From assembly GCA_034421515.1 (NCBI GenBank), contig DAOUKH010000074.1, positions 12,810-76,809 of the forward strand: a stretch of 64,000 bases of DNA. Direction: 5' to 3'. The number at the start of each line of letters is the position of its first letter. Positions within the stretch are counted from its first letter, which is position 1. The notes under the pieces are model-generated. The model was not told the DNA's origin. It ran no database searches and saw only the letters and a list, made by a program, of their open reading frames with translations. Below are positions 24,894 through 32,159 of the stretch, in pieces. The DNA is from DAOUKH01 sp034421515. GTDB taxonomy: Bacteria > Chloroflexota > Dehalococcoidia > SHYB01. The position numbers were made by a program, and so were the translations under genes.

Positions 24894-26804
24894 CTAGCCG
24901 CTCGCCGCGGCCTCTTGCGGAGGTTTGGCCGCCGACTTCGCTCCGTCGCTGAAGAAGACCTTTCGAACTTGAGCCGCGATCCCCTCGGCGTCGAGGTCCA
25001 ACCGGCGGCGCTGGGCGTCGGCGGTGCCGTGCTCCACGAAGGAGTCGGGTATGCCGATCCGGTGGACGGCGACGTCCTCGACGCCCGCCGCGGCCAGTTC
25101 TTCAAGGACGGCCGCTCCGAACCCGCCGGCCAGCACGTTCTCCTCGACGGTCAAGATGCGGGGCACGCGGCGGGCCCATTCCAGCAGCAAATCGACGTCG
25201 AGGGGCTTCACGAAGAGGGGGTTCACCACGGCGCAGGAGATGCCGTCGGCTTCGAGCCGTTCGGCGGCCTCCACGGCCATCTGCACCGATTTGCCGAGCC
25301 CGAAAATGACGACGTCGCTGCCCTCGCGGACGGCGGCTCCCTTGCCCAGCGGCAGCTCGCGTAGCTCCTCGTCCAGGGGCACGCCGACGCCTGCCCCGCG
25401 TGCGATGCGGATGGCGAAGGGCCCCTCGTGCTTGTAGGCGGTGTAGACCAGGTGCTGCAGCTCGTTTTCGTCCATAGGCGCGGCGACGACGGCGTTCGGC
25501 AGACACCGGAGGTAGGAAATGTCGAAGGCGCCGTGGTGCGTCTTGCCGTCCTCGCCGACGATGCCGGCGCGGTCGGCGATGAGCGTCACGGGCAGGTCCT
25601 GCAGGCAGACGTCGTGGACGACCTGGTCGAACGCTCGCTGGAGGAAGGTCGAGTAGATCGAGACGAACGGCGACAGGCCATTGGCAGCCATGCCGGCCGC
25701 CATGCTCACGGCGTGCTGCTCGGCAATGCCGACGTCGAAGACGCGGTCGGGGTACTCCGCCTGCACCTCGACGAGGCCGGTGCCTTCCAGCATGGCCGCG
25801 CTGATGCCGACGACCGACTGGTCGTCGCCCATGATCCGGGTCAGGGTCTGGGCGAACACCTTCGAGTAGGTGGGCGCGCCGGTGCCCGACCCTAAGGGCG
25901 AGCTCGGCTGGTGGAACTTGACGGGGTCGACCTCGGCGGGCTCGTAGCCGCGGCCCTTGTGGGTGATCACGTGGACCAGGGAGACGGATCCCTTGGAGTT
26001 CTTGACCTGTTGGAGCGTCTGCTCGAGCTGCCGGAAGTCGTGCCCGTCGACGGGGCGCAGGTAGTTGAAACCCATCTCGGTCCAGAACGTCGTGGGCAGC
26101 ATGAACCCTTCGAGGCCGTCTCTGAACCTCTGGGCGATGCGGTAGAGCGCCTCGCCGGTGGGCAGCCGTTTCGAGAACTGCCGCGCGCGGTCGATCATTG
26201 CGCGGTACTCGGGATGGCTGATCACACGCCTGCGCCAGTTGGTCAGGAAGCCGACGTTCTCCGAGATCGACATCCCGTTGTCGTTGAAGATGATGACCAG
26301 GTGCTCCGGATTGAGGTGCGCGATGTTGTTCAGCGCCTCGAAGCTCGATCCGGAGGTCATCGCGCCGTCGCCGACGACCGCGATGGTCCAGGAGCCTTCC
26401 TTCCGGATGGCCGCGCCCTCCGCGATGCCAAGGGCAATGGAGAGGCCGGTGCCGGCATGCCCCGCCGCGAGCGTGTCGTGGTCGCTCTCGCTGGGCTCGC
26501 CGAACCCGGACAGGCCGCCTTCGAGGCGGATGTTCTTGAACTCGTCGCGCCGGCCCGTCACCAGCTTGTGCGTGTAGCACTGGTTTGTCGTGTCCCACAC
26601 GATGCGGTCGACGGGGCTGTCGAAGGCGCGATGGAGGGCCAGGGTGAGCTCGACGACGCCCAGGTTCGAGGCCAGGTGCCCTCCGCGCTCGGTGATCACG
26701 GAGATGATGGTCTCCCGCACCTCTTTCGCTACTTGGGCGAGCTCGTCGTGCGAGAGCGGCTTGAGATCTTGGGGTGCGTCGATCCGTTCCAACAGGCTGG
26801 TCAT
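24894..26804 (-). CDS. dxs: 1-deoxy-D-xylulose-5-phosphate synthase with an altered N-terminal catalytic motif
   Basis: Thiamine-diphosphate enzyme joining pyruvate and glyceraldehyde 3-phosphate, the entry step of the MEP pathway. The 636-aa product begins MTSLLERIDAPQDLK, with GAGGAGG 6 nt before the ATG at 26804; a longer start was rejected. ThDP motif: VVGDGAMTSGSSFEALNNIA to FNDNGMSIS. The catalytic Glu is in DVGIAEQHAVSMAAG near residue 380, and KTHHGAFDISYLRCLPN is normal. Two N-terminal blocks differ: the usual DVGHQ is VWDTTNQCYTHKLVTG (His to Asn), and GHSSTSIS is GHAGTGLSIALG. The rest is full-length Dxs. It is the first gene of the isoprenoid/hopanoid operon. Confidence 0.92.
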   Translation of the reverse strand: MTSLLERIDAPQDLKPLSHDELAQVAKEVRETIISVITERGGHLASNLGVVELTLALHRAFDSPVDRIVWDTTNQCYTHKLVTGRRDEFKNIRLEGGLSGFGEPSESDHDTLAAGHAGTGLSIALGIAEGAAIRKEGSWTIAVVGDGAMTSGSSFEALNNIAHLNPEHLVIIFNDNGMSISENVGFLTNWRRRVISHPEYRAMIDRARQFSKRLPTGEALYRIAQRFRDGLEGFMLPTTFWTEMGFNYLRPVDGHDFRQLEQTLQQVKNSKGSVSLVHVITHKGRGYEPAEVDPVKFHQPSSPLGSGTGAPTYSKVFAQTLTRIMGDDQSVVGISAAMLEGTGLVEVQAEYPDRVFDVGIAEQHAVSMAAGMAANGLSPFVSIYSTFLQRAFDQVVHDVCLQDLPVTLIADRAGIVGEDGKTHHGAFDISYLRCLPNAVVAAPMDENELQHLVYTAYKHEGPFAIRIARGAGVGVPLDEELRELPLGKGAAVREGSDVVIFGLGKSVQMAVEAAERLEADGISCAVVNPLFVKPLDVDLLLEWARRVPRILTVEENVLAGGFGAAVLEELAAAGVEDVAVHRIGIPDSFVEHGTADAQRRRLDLDAEGIAAQVRKVFFSDGAKSAAKPPQEAAASG

Positions 26805-26880
26805 TGAGACCTCCTCACCCGGTCGGCCAATGCCCCGCCCGGACAGCGCCGGAGCAGGATACATCGGCTAACGAGGGTAG

Positions 26881-26909
26881 AAACTAGCACAGGCCCCCAA
26901 ACCTGTCAA
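26881..26909 (-). promoter_or_regulatory. Promoter of the dxs-hopanoid operon
   Basis: On the minus strand a perfect TTGACA (26904-26909) is followed after 17 nt by TAGTTT (26881-26886), preceded by TGC as in an extended -10. The leader to the dxs ATG at 26804 is about 70 nt. This is the only clear promoter seen before ispG and the downstream genes, so it may drive the run from dxs to the squalene/phytoene synthase. Confidence 0.6.
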
Positions 26910-26927
26910 TTAAGCCGCTGCGGGGGC

Positions 26928-27356
26928 TTATGTCCGCTTGAACTTGGGCAGCGTCCAGTCCTCCGTGACGTCGTCGAAGGCCACCTCGACGGCCATGCCG
27001 ATCGACAGGTCGTCCGGGCCCGTGCCGTCCATGAAGTTGCCCATGAGCCGCACGCCCGGCGCCTCGTCCACGTCGGCGATCACGATCGGGAGCGGCATCT
27101 CGCCGGCGAAGCCGGGGTGGAAAGGCCGGTGCGCGGTGACCCACGAGTGCACCGTCGCCTTCGGGGCCACCTGGACCCATTCGAAGTTGAACGAGGGGCA
27201 CTCCGGGCAGAGCGGGCGCGGATAGTGACGGAACGTGCCGCAGTCGGAGCACTGCTGGAAGCGGAGCTCGTGCTTCTTGCAGAAGTCCCAGAACGGCTGG
27301 GTGTCCTCCGTCGGCCTGGGAATCGGCTTCTTATAGTCGCTGGTCGGGATGGACAT
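26928..27356 (-). CDS. DUF35 OB-fold/zinc-ribbon protein, partner of the thiolase
   Basis: 142-aa protein of the DUF35 (ChsH2/Sso2064-like) family, which forms complexes with thiolase-fold proteins. The N-terminal helix ETQPFWDFCKKHELRFQ-like stretch precedes a rubredoxin-like zinc ribbon (CSDCGTFRHYPRPLCPEC near residues 38-55), then an OB domain with VHSWVTAHRPFHPGF, PLPIVIADVDEAPGVRLMGN and GMAVEVAFDDV. The ATG at 27356 shares one base with the thiolase stop (TGATG), so the two are coupled. In the best-known cases such pairs act in steroid or acyl side-chain breakdown (retro-aldol or thiolytic cleavage). The substrate here is unknown. Confidence 0.87.
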   Translation of the reverse strand: MSIPTSDYKKPIPRPTEDTQPFWDFCKKHELRFQQCSDCGTFRHYPRPLCPECPSFNFEWVQVAPKATVHSWVTAHRPFHPGFAGEMPLPIVIADVDEAPGVRLMGNFMDGTGPDDLSIGMAVEVAFDDVTEDWTLPKFKRT

Positions 27357-28522
27357 CAGTTCCCCCTGAAGATGGCGAGCGCGCCGTCGCCGAAGTCGCC
27401 GTAGCCGCTCACGAGGCAGTGCTCGGCGCCTTCCACCTGCACGTCGCTCGATCCACGGATCTGCTTGGCGCCCTCGATGACGTGGTTCATCCCCATGATG
27501 TGCCCCTGGGAAAGCAGGCCGCCGTGGGTGTTGATCGGCAAATCGCCGCCGATCTGGATCCGCCCGCCTTCGACAAAGCCGCCGCCCTCGCCCTTCTTGC
27601 AGAAACCGAGGTCTTCGAGCTGGTTGATGACGGTGAAGGTGAAGCAGTCGTAGATCTGCGCCACGTCGATGTCCTGGGGAGTGATGCCCGCCATGCCGAA
27701 GACGCGGGGCGCGAGCTTGGCGATGCCGAAGGTGGTCATGTCGGGACGCTGCGTGATCGAGCTCGGTGAGTCGGGGTGGGCTTCGCCGAAGCCGCTGATG
27801 TAGACCGGCTTGTTGGGCAGGTCTTTCGCCCGGTCGGCCCGCGTGATCACGCACGCCGCCGCGCCGTCGGTCTGCAGGCAGCAGTCGAGCAGACGGAATG
27901 GGTCGGCCAGCATCGGCGAGTTCTGGTGGTCCTCCAGCGTGATCGGGTCCTTCATCTGCGCGTTGCCCTGCATCGACGCATGCTTCCGCATGGCGACGGA
28001 GACCTCGCCGAACTGCTCGCTCGTCGTGCCGTAGGTCTCCATATGCTTCCGCGCCATGGGGCCGTACCACAGCATGGGCGCGACGAGGCCGTAGATGTAC
28101 TCGAACTCGCCCATGGCCCGCATAGGCCCCTGCAGCCCGCCGGCGGCGAGCGACTGGGCAGTCCGCGCCCCGGAGTAGCCGTTCCGCCCCGACACGAGCA
28201 GGACGTAGTCGCAGACGCCGGAGGTGACGGCGAGGACCCCGTTCTGCAGCGCGGCGCACGGACTCGCGCCCCCCATGTTGATCGCCGCCGAAAATTTCAG
28301 GTCCTTGACGCCGAGGTTCGTCGCGAAGTCCTCCGACGTCGCCCCCGCCGCCTGGGGCAGGATGCCGTCGATCTGGCTCGGCTTGATCCCCGCGTCCTCG
28401 ATCGCCCGCATGCAGGCGGTCAATTGCAGGGTGAGGTTGCTCATCCCCGACTTGCGCGAGTACGTCGTCTCGCCGATACCGACAATTGCCGCCTTGTCGC
28501 TGAGTTCACTGGTGTCGTACAC
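27356..28522 (-). CDS. Thiolase-fold protein (SCP-x/Ltp type)
   Basis: 388-aa protein of the non-decarboxylating thiolase/lipid-transfer subgroup, acting on acyl-CoA. It begins with GTG at 28522 behind AGGGGGG. Motifs: AAIVGIGETTYSRKSGMSNL, INMGGASPCAALQNGVLAV where the nucleophile loop lies (a Cys is present in SPCAAL), QTDGAAACVITRADRAKDLP, IYDCFTFTVINQLEDLGFC and the histidine motif NTHGGLLSQGHIMGMNHVIE. The DUF35 gene directly follows. It lies divergent from the ribosomal protein operon, with its own promoter. Catalysis could be thiolytic or aldol cleavage. Confidence 0.87.
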   Translation of the reverse strand: MYDTSELSDKAAIVGIGETTYSRKSGMSNLTLQLTACMRAIEDAGIKPSQIDGILPQAAGATSEDFATNLGVKDLKFSAAINMGGASPCAALQNGVLAVTSGVCDYVLLVSGRNGYSGARTAQSLAAGGLQGPMRAMGEFEYIYGLVAPMLWYGPMARKHMETYGTTSEQFGEVSVAMRKHASMQGNAQMKDPITLEDHQNSPMLADPFRLLDCCLQTDGAAACVITRADRAKDLPNKPVYISGFGEAHPDSPSSITQRPDMTTFGIAKLAPRVFGMAGITPQDIDVAQIYDCFTFTVINQLEDLGFCKKGEGGGFVEGGRIQIGGDLPINTHGGLLSQGHIMGMNHVIEGAKQIRGSSDVQVEGAEHCLVSGYGDFGDGALAIFRGN

Positions 28523-28562
28523 CTGTCCCCCCTATGCGAAACCCGTCTCGGAACCAACCGCC

Positions 28563-28592
28563 ATCTTAAGGACGGGGCGCCACAAGCGTCAA
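28563..28592 (-). promoter_or_regulatory. Probable promoter of the thiolase/DUF35 pair
   Basis: On the minus strand TTGACG (28587-28592) and TAAGAT (28563-28568) are separated by 18 nt. They match at five and four of six positions. The leader to the GTG at 28522 would be about 35 nt. Confidence 0.45.
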
Positions 28593-28625
28593 CGCGCGCG
28601 CGCCCGCGGACGGCCCCCGCTTCCG

Positions 28626-28654
28626 TTGACACTCCCCCAGGACGCCGATAGAAT
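28626..28654 (+). promoter_or_regulatory. Strong sigma-70-type promoter of rplU-rpmA-rpmE
   Basis: A perfect TTGACA (28626-28631) and TAGAAT (28649-28654) are separated by exactly 17 nt. It is the best promoter match in the window, and it fits a ribosomal protein operon. The leader to rplU at 28698 is about 37 nt. Confidence 0.75.
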
Positions 28655-28697
28655 CTAAGGGTTGCAGTTCCGATGGCCCCGAGCGGGCTTCCTTTCC

Positions 28698-29045
28698 ATG
28701 TCCAGCTACGCGATTATCCAGACCGGCGGTAAGCAGTACCGCGTGGCCCCCGGCGACGTCATCGACGTCGAGCGGATGAAGGACCACGAGCCCGGCGACA
28801 CCGTCAACTTCGACGACGTGCTCGTGGTCAGCCACGAGGGCGACGTCTCCGTCGGCGCCCCTTACGTCGACGGCGCCCGCGTCGTGGCGAAGGTGGAGGA
28901 GGAAGGCCGGGCGAAGAAGATCCTCGTCTTCAAGTACAAGCCCAAGATCCGGTACCGGCGCAAGAAGGGACACCGTCAGCGGTTCGCCAGGATTTCGATC
29001 CAGGAGATCGAGACCCCGGGCGGCGCCATAGCGAAGGCCGAGTAA
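28698..29045 (+). CDS. rplU: Large ribosomal subunit protein bL21
   Basis: 23S rRNA-binding protein of the 50S subunit. The start is the ATG at 28698 (MSSYAIIQTGGKQYRVAPGD). An in-frame start 36 nt earlier adds residues absent from the family and lies in the leader. The 115-aa product includes VNFDDVLVVSHEGDVSVGAP, VVAKVEEEGRAKKILVFKYK and YRRKKGHRQRFARISI, the last being the conserved basic C-terminal block. It is followed after 19 nt by rpmA, the standard L21-L27 pair. Confidence 0.97.
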   Translation: MSSYAIIQTGGKQYRVAPGDVIDVERMKDHEPGDTVNFDDVLVVSHEGDVSVGAPYVDGARVVAKVEEEGRAKKILVFKYKPKIRYRRKKGHRQRFARISIQEIETPGGAIAKAE

Positions 29046-29064
29046 CCCCCGAGGGACACCCACC

Positions 29065-29340
29065 ATGGCACACAAAAAGGGATCGGGTACCAGCCGAAAC
29101 GGCCGCGACAGCCAGTCGCAGCGGCTCGGCGTGAAGATCTACGACGGCCAGGTCGTCACCGCCGGCAGCATCCTGGTACGCCAGCGCGGCACCAAGATCC
29201 ACCCCGGCGACAACGTGCGCCGCGGCAGCGACTTCACCCTCTGGGCCAAGATCGACGGCAAGGTCAAGTACGACACCTTCAAGAAGTACGAGCCCTTCAC
29301 CCCAATCCGCCGCAGGGTCAGCGTCTACCCGGTCGGCTAG
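29065..29340 (+). CDS. rpmA: Large ribosomal subunit protein bL27
   Basis: 91-aa 50S protein whose N-terminus reaches the peptidyl-transferase centre. It begins directly MAHKKGSGTSRNGRDSQSQR with no cleavable extension of the Firmicutes type. VVTAGSILVRQRGTKIHPGD and VKYDTFKKYEPFTPIRRRVS complete the signature. It lies between rplU and rpmE. In many bacteria obg follows, but here rpmE does. Confidence 0.97.
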   Translation: MAHKKGSGTSRNGRDSQSQRLGVKIYDGQVVTAGSILVRQRGTKIHPGDNVRRGSDFTLWAKIDGKVKYDTFKKYEPFTPIRRRVSVYPVG

Positions 29341-29363
29341 GGAATCGAACAGGGACAGACATC

Positions 29364-29564
29364 ATGAAGACCGGCATCCATCCCGAATACGTCGAGGCGC
29401 GGGTCGAGTGCGCCTGCGGCAAGACCTGGGAAACGCGCTCGACGAAGCCCGTCCTGAAGATCGAGGTGTGCAGCTCCTGCCACCCCTACTTCACCGGCGA
29501 GCAGCGCATCATCGACACCGAGGGGCGCGTCGAGCGGTTCAAGAGGCGCTACGGCCTGCAATAG
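29364..29564 (+). CDS. rpmE: Large ribosomal subunit protein bL31 (zinc-binding type)
   Basis: 66-aa 50S protein. MKTGIHPEYVEARVECACGK has the first Cys pair (CAC) and KIEVCSSCHPYFTGEQRIID the second (CxxC), so it is the zinc-binding C+ form, with HPYFTG as the family signature. The end ERFKRRYGL is typical. It lies 23 nt after rpmA and is followed by a hairpin terminator, closing the operon. Confidence 0.97.
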   Translation: MKTGIHPEYVEARVECACGKTWETRSTKPVLKIEVCSSCHPYFTGEQRIIDTEGRVERFKRRYGLQ

Positions 29565-29595
29565 GCGCGGAGTACCCACCATTCGTGAGGAAACC

Positions 29596-29623
29596 AAAGG
29601 AGCGGGCGAGTCTCGCTCCTTTT
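29596..29623 (+). terminator. Rho-independent terminator after rpmE
   Basis: AAAGGAGCG (29596-29604) pairs with CGCTCCTTT (29614-29622) across a 9-nt loop, giving a perfect 9-bp stem with a TTTT tail. It lies 31 nt after the rpmE stop, and it also lies inside the open frame that runs into the DUF1385 gene. Confidence 0.7.
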
Positions 29624-29640
29624 GCGTAGGGGCGACGCCC

Positions 29641-30558
29641 AAACCCTTCAACTACGGCGGCCAGGCGGTCATCGAGGGCGTCATGATCCGCGGCCGCGAG
29701 AACGTCTCCGTCGCGGTGCGGCGACCCAACGGCGAGGTCCGCACCCGCTGCGAGGCCCTGTCGTCGTTCTACACCGGCTGGATGCGCAACGTGCCCCTCG
29801 TCCGCGGCATCATCGTCCTCGTCGAGACCCTCATCCTCGGCATGAAGGCCCTGATGTTCTCCGCCAACGCCGCCATGGAGGAGGAGGGCAAGGAAGACGA
29901 GGAGATGTCGGGCTGGTCGCAGGCCCTGATGCTCGCCATCGCGCTCGCCATCGCCATCGTCGTCTTCTTCCTCATCCCGCTGTTCGCGTCGGTCGGGGTC
30001 GAGCGGCTCGTCGACAGCGCCATCCTGAGCAACCTCGCCGAGGGCGGCCTGCGCTTCGTCATCTTCATCGGCTACGTCTGGGCCATCGGCTTCATGCCCG
30101 ACATGCGCCGCGTCTACGCCTACCACGGCGCCGAGCACATGACCATCGCCGCCCACGAGCACGGCGACCCCCTACAGGTCGACGCAATTAGGAAACACCC
30201 CAAGGAGCACCCCCGCTGCGGGACCGCCTTCCTGATGATCGTCATCATCGTCTCGATCCTGGCCTTCACCTTCCTGGGACGCCCCGAGCTCTGGCTGCTG
30301 GTCCTGTCGCGGGTCGTGCTCGTGCCGGTGATCGCCGCCGTCAGCTACGAGATCATCCGCTTCAACGCCGCCCATGGCGACTGGGCCGTCGCCCGCATGC
30401 TGATCGCCCCCGGCGTCGCGCTCCAAAAGCTCACCACCCGCAAGCCCGACGACGACCAGATCGAGGTCGCCATCGCCGCCATGGAAAACGCCCTCAAGGC
30501 CGACGGCGTCGCCCTCCACGGCGAAAAGGAGCCGGAGGCGGCGCCCACCGGCGCCTAG
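29641..30558 (+). CDS. DUF1385 membrane protein; true start unclear
   Basis: Protein of unknown function conserved in Firmicutes and Chloroflexota, often after rpmE. The first in-frame ATG is at 29683, but the family's N-terminal signature FNYGGQAVIEGVMIRG begins earlier, at 29647, so the true start must be upstream. Between the rpmE stop and 29683 I found no in-frame ATG, GTG or TTG. The coordinate given marks where the conserved part is read, not a proven start. Later features: three or four hydrophobic helices (ALMLAIALAIAIVVFFLIPL, FVIFIGYVWAIGFMPDM, TAFLMIVIIVSILAFTFLG), VYAYHGAEHMTIAAHEHGD and HPKEHPRCGTAFL with conserved His and Cys. ATT at 29581 or ACG at 29635 are rare-start candidates. 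Confidence 0.82.
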   Translation, partial: KPFNYGGQAVIEGVMIRGRENVSVAVRRPNGEVRTRCEALSSFYTGWMRNVPLVRGIIVLVETLILGMKALMFSANAAMEEEGKEDEEMSGWSQALMLAIALAIAIVVFFLIPLFASVGVERLVDSAILSNLAEGGLRFVIFIGYVWAIGFMPDMRRVYAYHGAEHMTIAAHEHGDPLQVDAIRKHPKEHPRCGTAFLMIVIIVSILAFTFLGRPELWLLVLSRVVLVPVIAAVSYEIIRFNAAHGDWAVARMLIAPGVALQKLTTRKPDDDQIEVAIAAMENALKADGVALHGEKEPEAAPTGA

Positions 30559-30884
30559 CCCAGGGCGGTCACCTTAAACCTCTCCCCTTCTGGAGACCCT
30601 TGCATAACTGCGCCGCGGAACGTCCCCTCCCGTAGGGGCGCCTCGCGAATCGCCCGTCCCCTCCGGCCTTTCCCCCTCTATGGGGGAAACTGAAAGAGGG
30701 TGCGCGCCGTCAGGCGCGTCGGAGGGGGAAGGCGGCGGGGGCCGCGCGACCTTGCCGGAGCCCGCGCCCCCGGTTGCGCAAAGGTCTCTCTGGGGGAGAT
30801 TGAGAGAGGGCCCGCGCCCCAGGCGGTCACCTTAAACCTCCCTCCCCTTGTGGGAGGGACTGAGGGAGGGCACTGACGCAGCGC
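30559..30884. repeat. Convergent intergenic region packed with palindromic repeats
   Basis: This 326-nt gap between DUF1385 and dnaJ holds no recognisable gene. It contains four copies of the C/T-rich hairpin element (about 30571-30600, 30665-30708, 30785-30813 and 30827-30873), two of which open ACCTTAAACCT. One copy of the GTAGGGGCG...CGCGAATCGCCC element lies at 30631-30668. The last copy folds as CCTCCCTCCCC/ GGGAGGG with a GAGGGAGGGCAC tail. GCGCGCC-type spacers lie between copies. It is the densest cluster of the family in the window. Confidence 0.75.
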
Positions 30885-32018
30885 CTACCCCAGCGTGTCC
30901 CGGATCCGGTCGAAAATCGACTTGTCCTGCTTGTGGGTCAGGTCGGGCTTCTTCAACAGCCCGTCCAGCGCCTCGAACGCCTTCTTCTGCTTCGAGTCCA
31001 GCTTCGACGGCACCACCACGTCGACATACACAATCTGGTCGCCCCGGCCGCCGCCCCGCAGACGCTGGATGCCCTTGCCTTTCAGACGGAACATCTGCCC
31101 CGGCTGCGTGCCCGCCGGGACCTTGAGCTTCGTCTCGCCGCCGAGGGTGGGAATCTCCAGCTCGTCGCCGAGCGCGGCCTGCGCGATGTTCAGCGGGAGC
31201 GTGTAGATCACGTCGTCGCGCTCCCGCTCGAAGATGTCGTGCTCCTTGACCTGGACGGTGATATAGAGGTCGCCGTTGGGCCCGCCGTTGCGCCCCGCCT
31301 CCCCCTGCGACGTAAGCCGCACCTGCGAGCCGTGCCCGATCCCCGGCGGGATCTTCACGACGATGTTCGCCTGGTTGCGGGTCCGGCCCTGGCCGCGGCA
31401 GTCGGTGCACGGGTTCGAGATCGTCGTCCCCTCGCCGCGGCAGGCGGGGCAGGTGGTGACGTTGACGAACTGGCCGAAGATGCTGCGCTGCGACTGCCGC
31501 ACCTGCCCCTGCCCCTTGCAGGTGGCGCAGGTGTCGGAGCTGGTGCCGGGCTCCGACCGCGCCCCGTGGCAGCGCTTGCACGTCTCGAGGCGGGAGAAGT
31601 CGAACTGCTTCTCGGCCCCGAAGGCCGCCTCCTCGAACTCGATGGTGACCGCGGCCGCGAGGTCGTCGCCCCGCTGCGCGGCCGACGCACGCGACCGCCG
31701 CCCGCCGAAGGCGCCGCCGCCGAAGAAGGCGTCAAAGATGTCGCCGATGTCCGAGAAGCCGCCGAAGCCCTCGAACCCGACGCCGGCGCCGTTCGGCCCG
31801 GCGTGCCCGAAGCGGTCGTACTTCGCCCGCTTCTCGCCGTCGCGGAGCACCTCGTACGCCTCGGCGCACTCCTTGAACTTCGCCTCCGCCTCCGGCTCCT
31901 TATTCCGGTCGGGGTGATACTCGAACGCCTTCTTGCGGAAGGCCTTCCGAAGATCGTCCTCGGACACATCCCGCCCCACGCCGAGGACCTCGTAGTAATC
32001 GCGCTTCGTCGTCGCCAT
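30885..32018 (-). CDS. dnaJ: Chaperone protein DnaJ (type I)
   Basis: Hsp40 co-chaperone of DnaK. The 377-aa product starts MATTKRDYYEVLGVGRDVSE at 32018. An in-frame start 15 nt earlier is possible but less typical. J domain with HPD in FEYHPDRNKEPE, then a Gly/Phe-rich region (GFEGFGGFSDIGDIFDAFFG), then a zinc finger with four CxxC units (CKRCHGAR, CATCKGQG, CPACRGEG, CTDCRGQG), the first slightly degenerate, then the C-terminal substrate-binding domains (DLYITVQVKEHDIFERERDD). dnaK and grpE are not adjacent. It faces the DUF1385 gene across the repeat-rich gap. Confidence 0.95.
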   Translation of the reverse strand: MATTKRDYYEVLGVGRDVSEDDLRKAFRKKAFEYHPDRNKEPEAEAKFKECAEAYEVLRDGEKRAKYDRFGHAGPNGAGVGFEGFGGFSDIGDIFDAFFGGGAFGGRRSRASAAQRGDDLAAAVTIEFEEAAFGAEKQFDFSRLETCKRCHGARSEPGTSSDTCATCKGQGQVRQSQRSIFGQFVNVTTCPACRGEGTTISNPCTDCRGQGRTRNQANIVVKIPPGIGHGSQVRLTSQGEAGRNGGPNGDLYITVQVKEHDIFERERDDVIYTLPLNIAQAALGDELEIPTLGGETKLKVPAGTQPGQMFRLKGKGIQRLRGGGRGDQIVYVDVVVPSKLDSKQKKAFEALDGLLKKPDLTHKQDKSIFDRIRDTLG

Positions 32019-32159
32019 ACCCGGCTCGCCCACTCTCCCAACCCTGAATTATAGGGAGCGCCAAGTGCAGCGACAAGCAAGGGGTGCCCGTGGGTGGGCC
32101 TGGGGAGGCGCAGGTGCGTGACGCTGGGAAGGGGGCATCCCAGCGGCACCACTTGCCAC

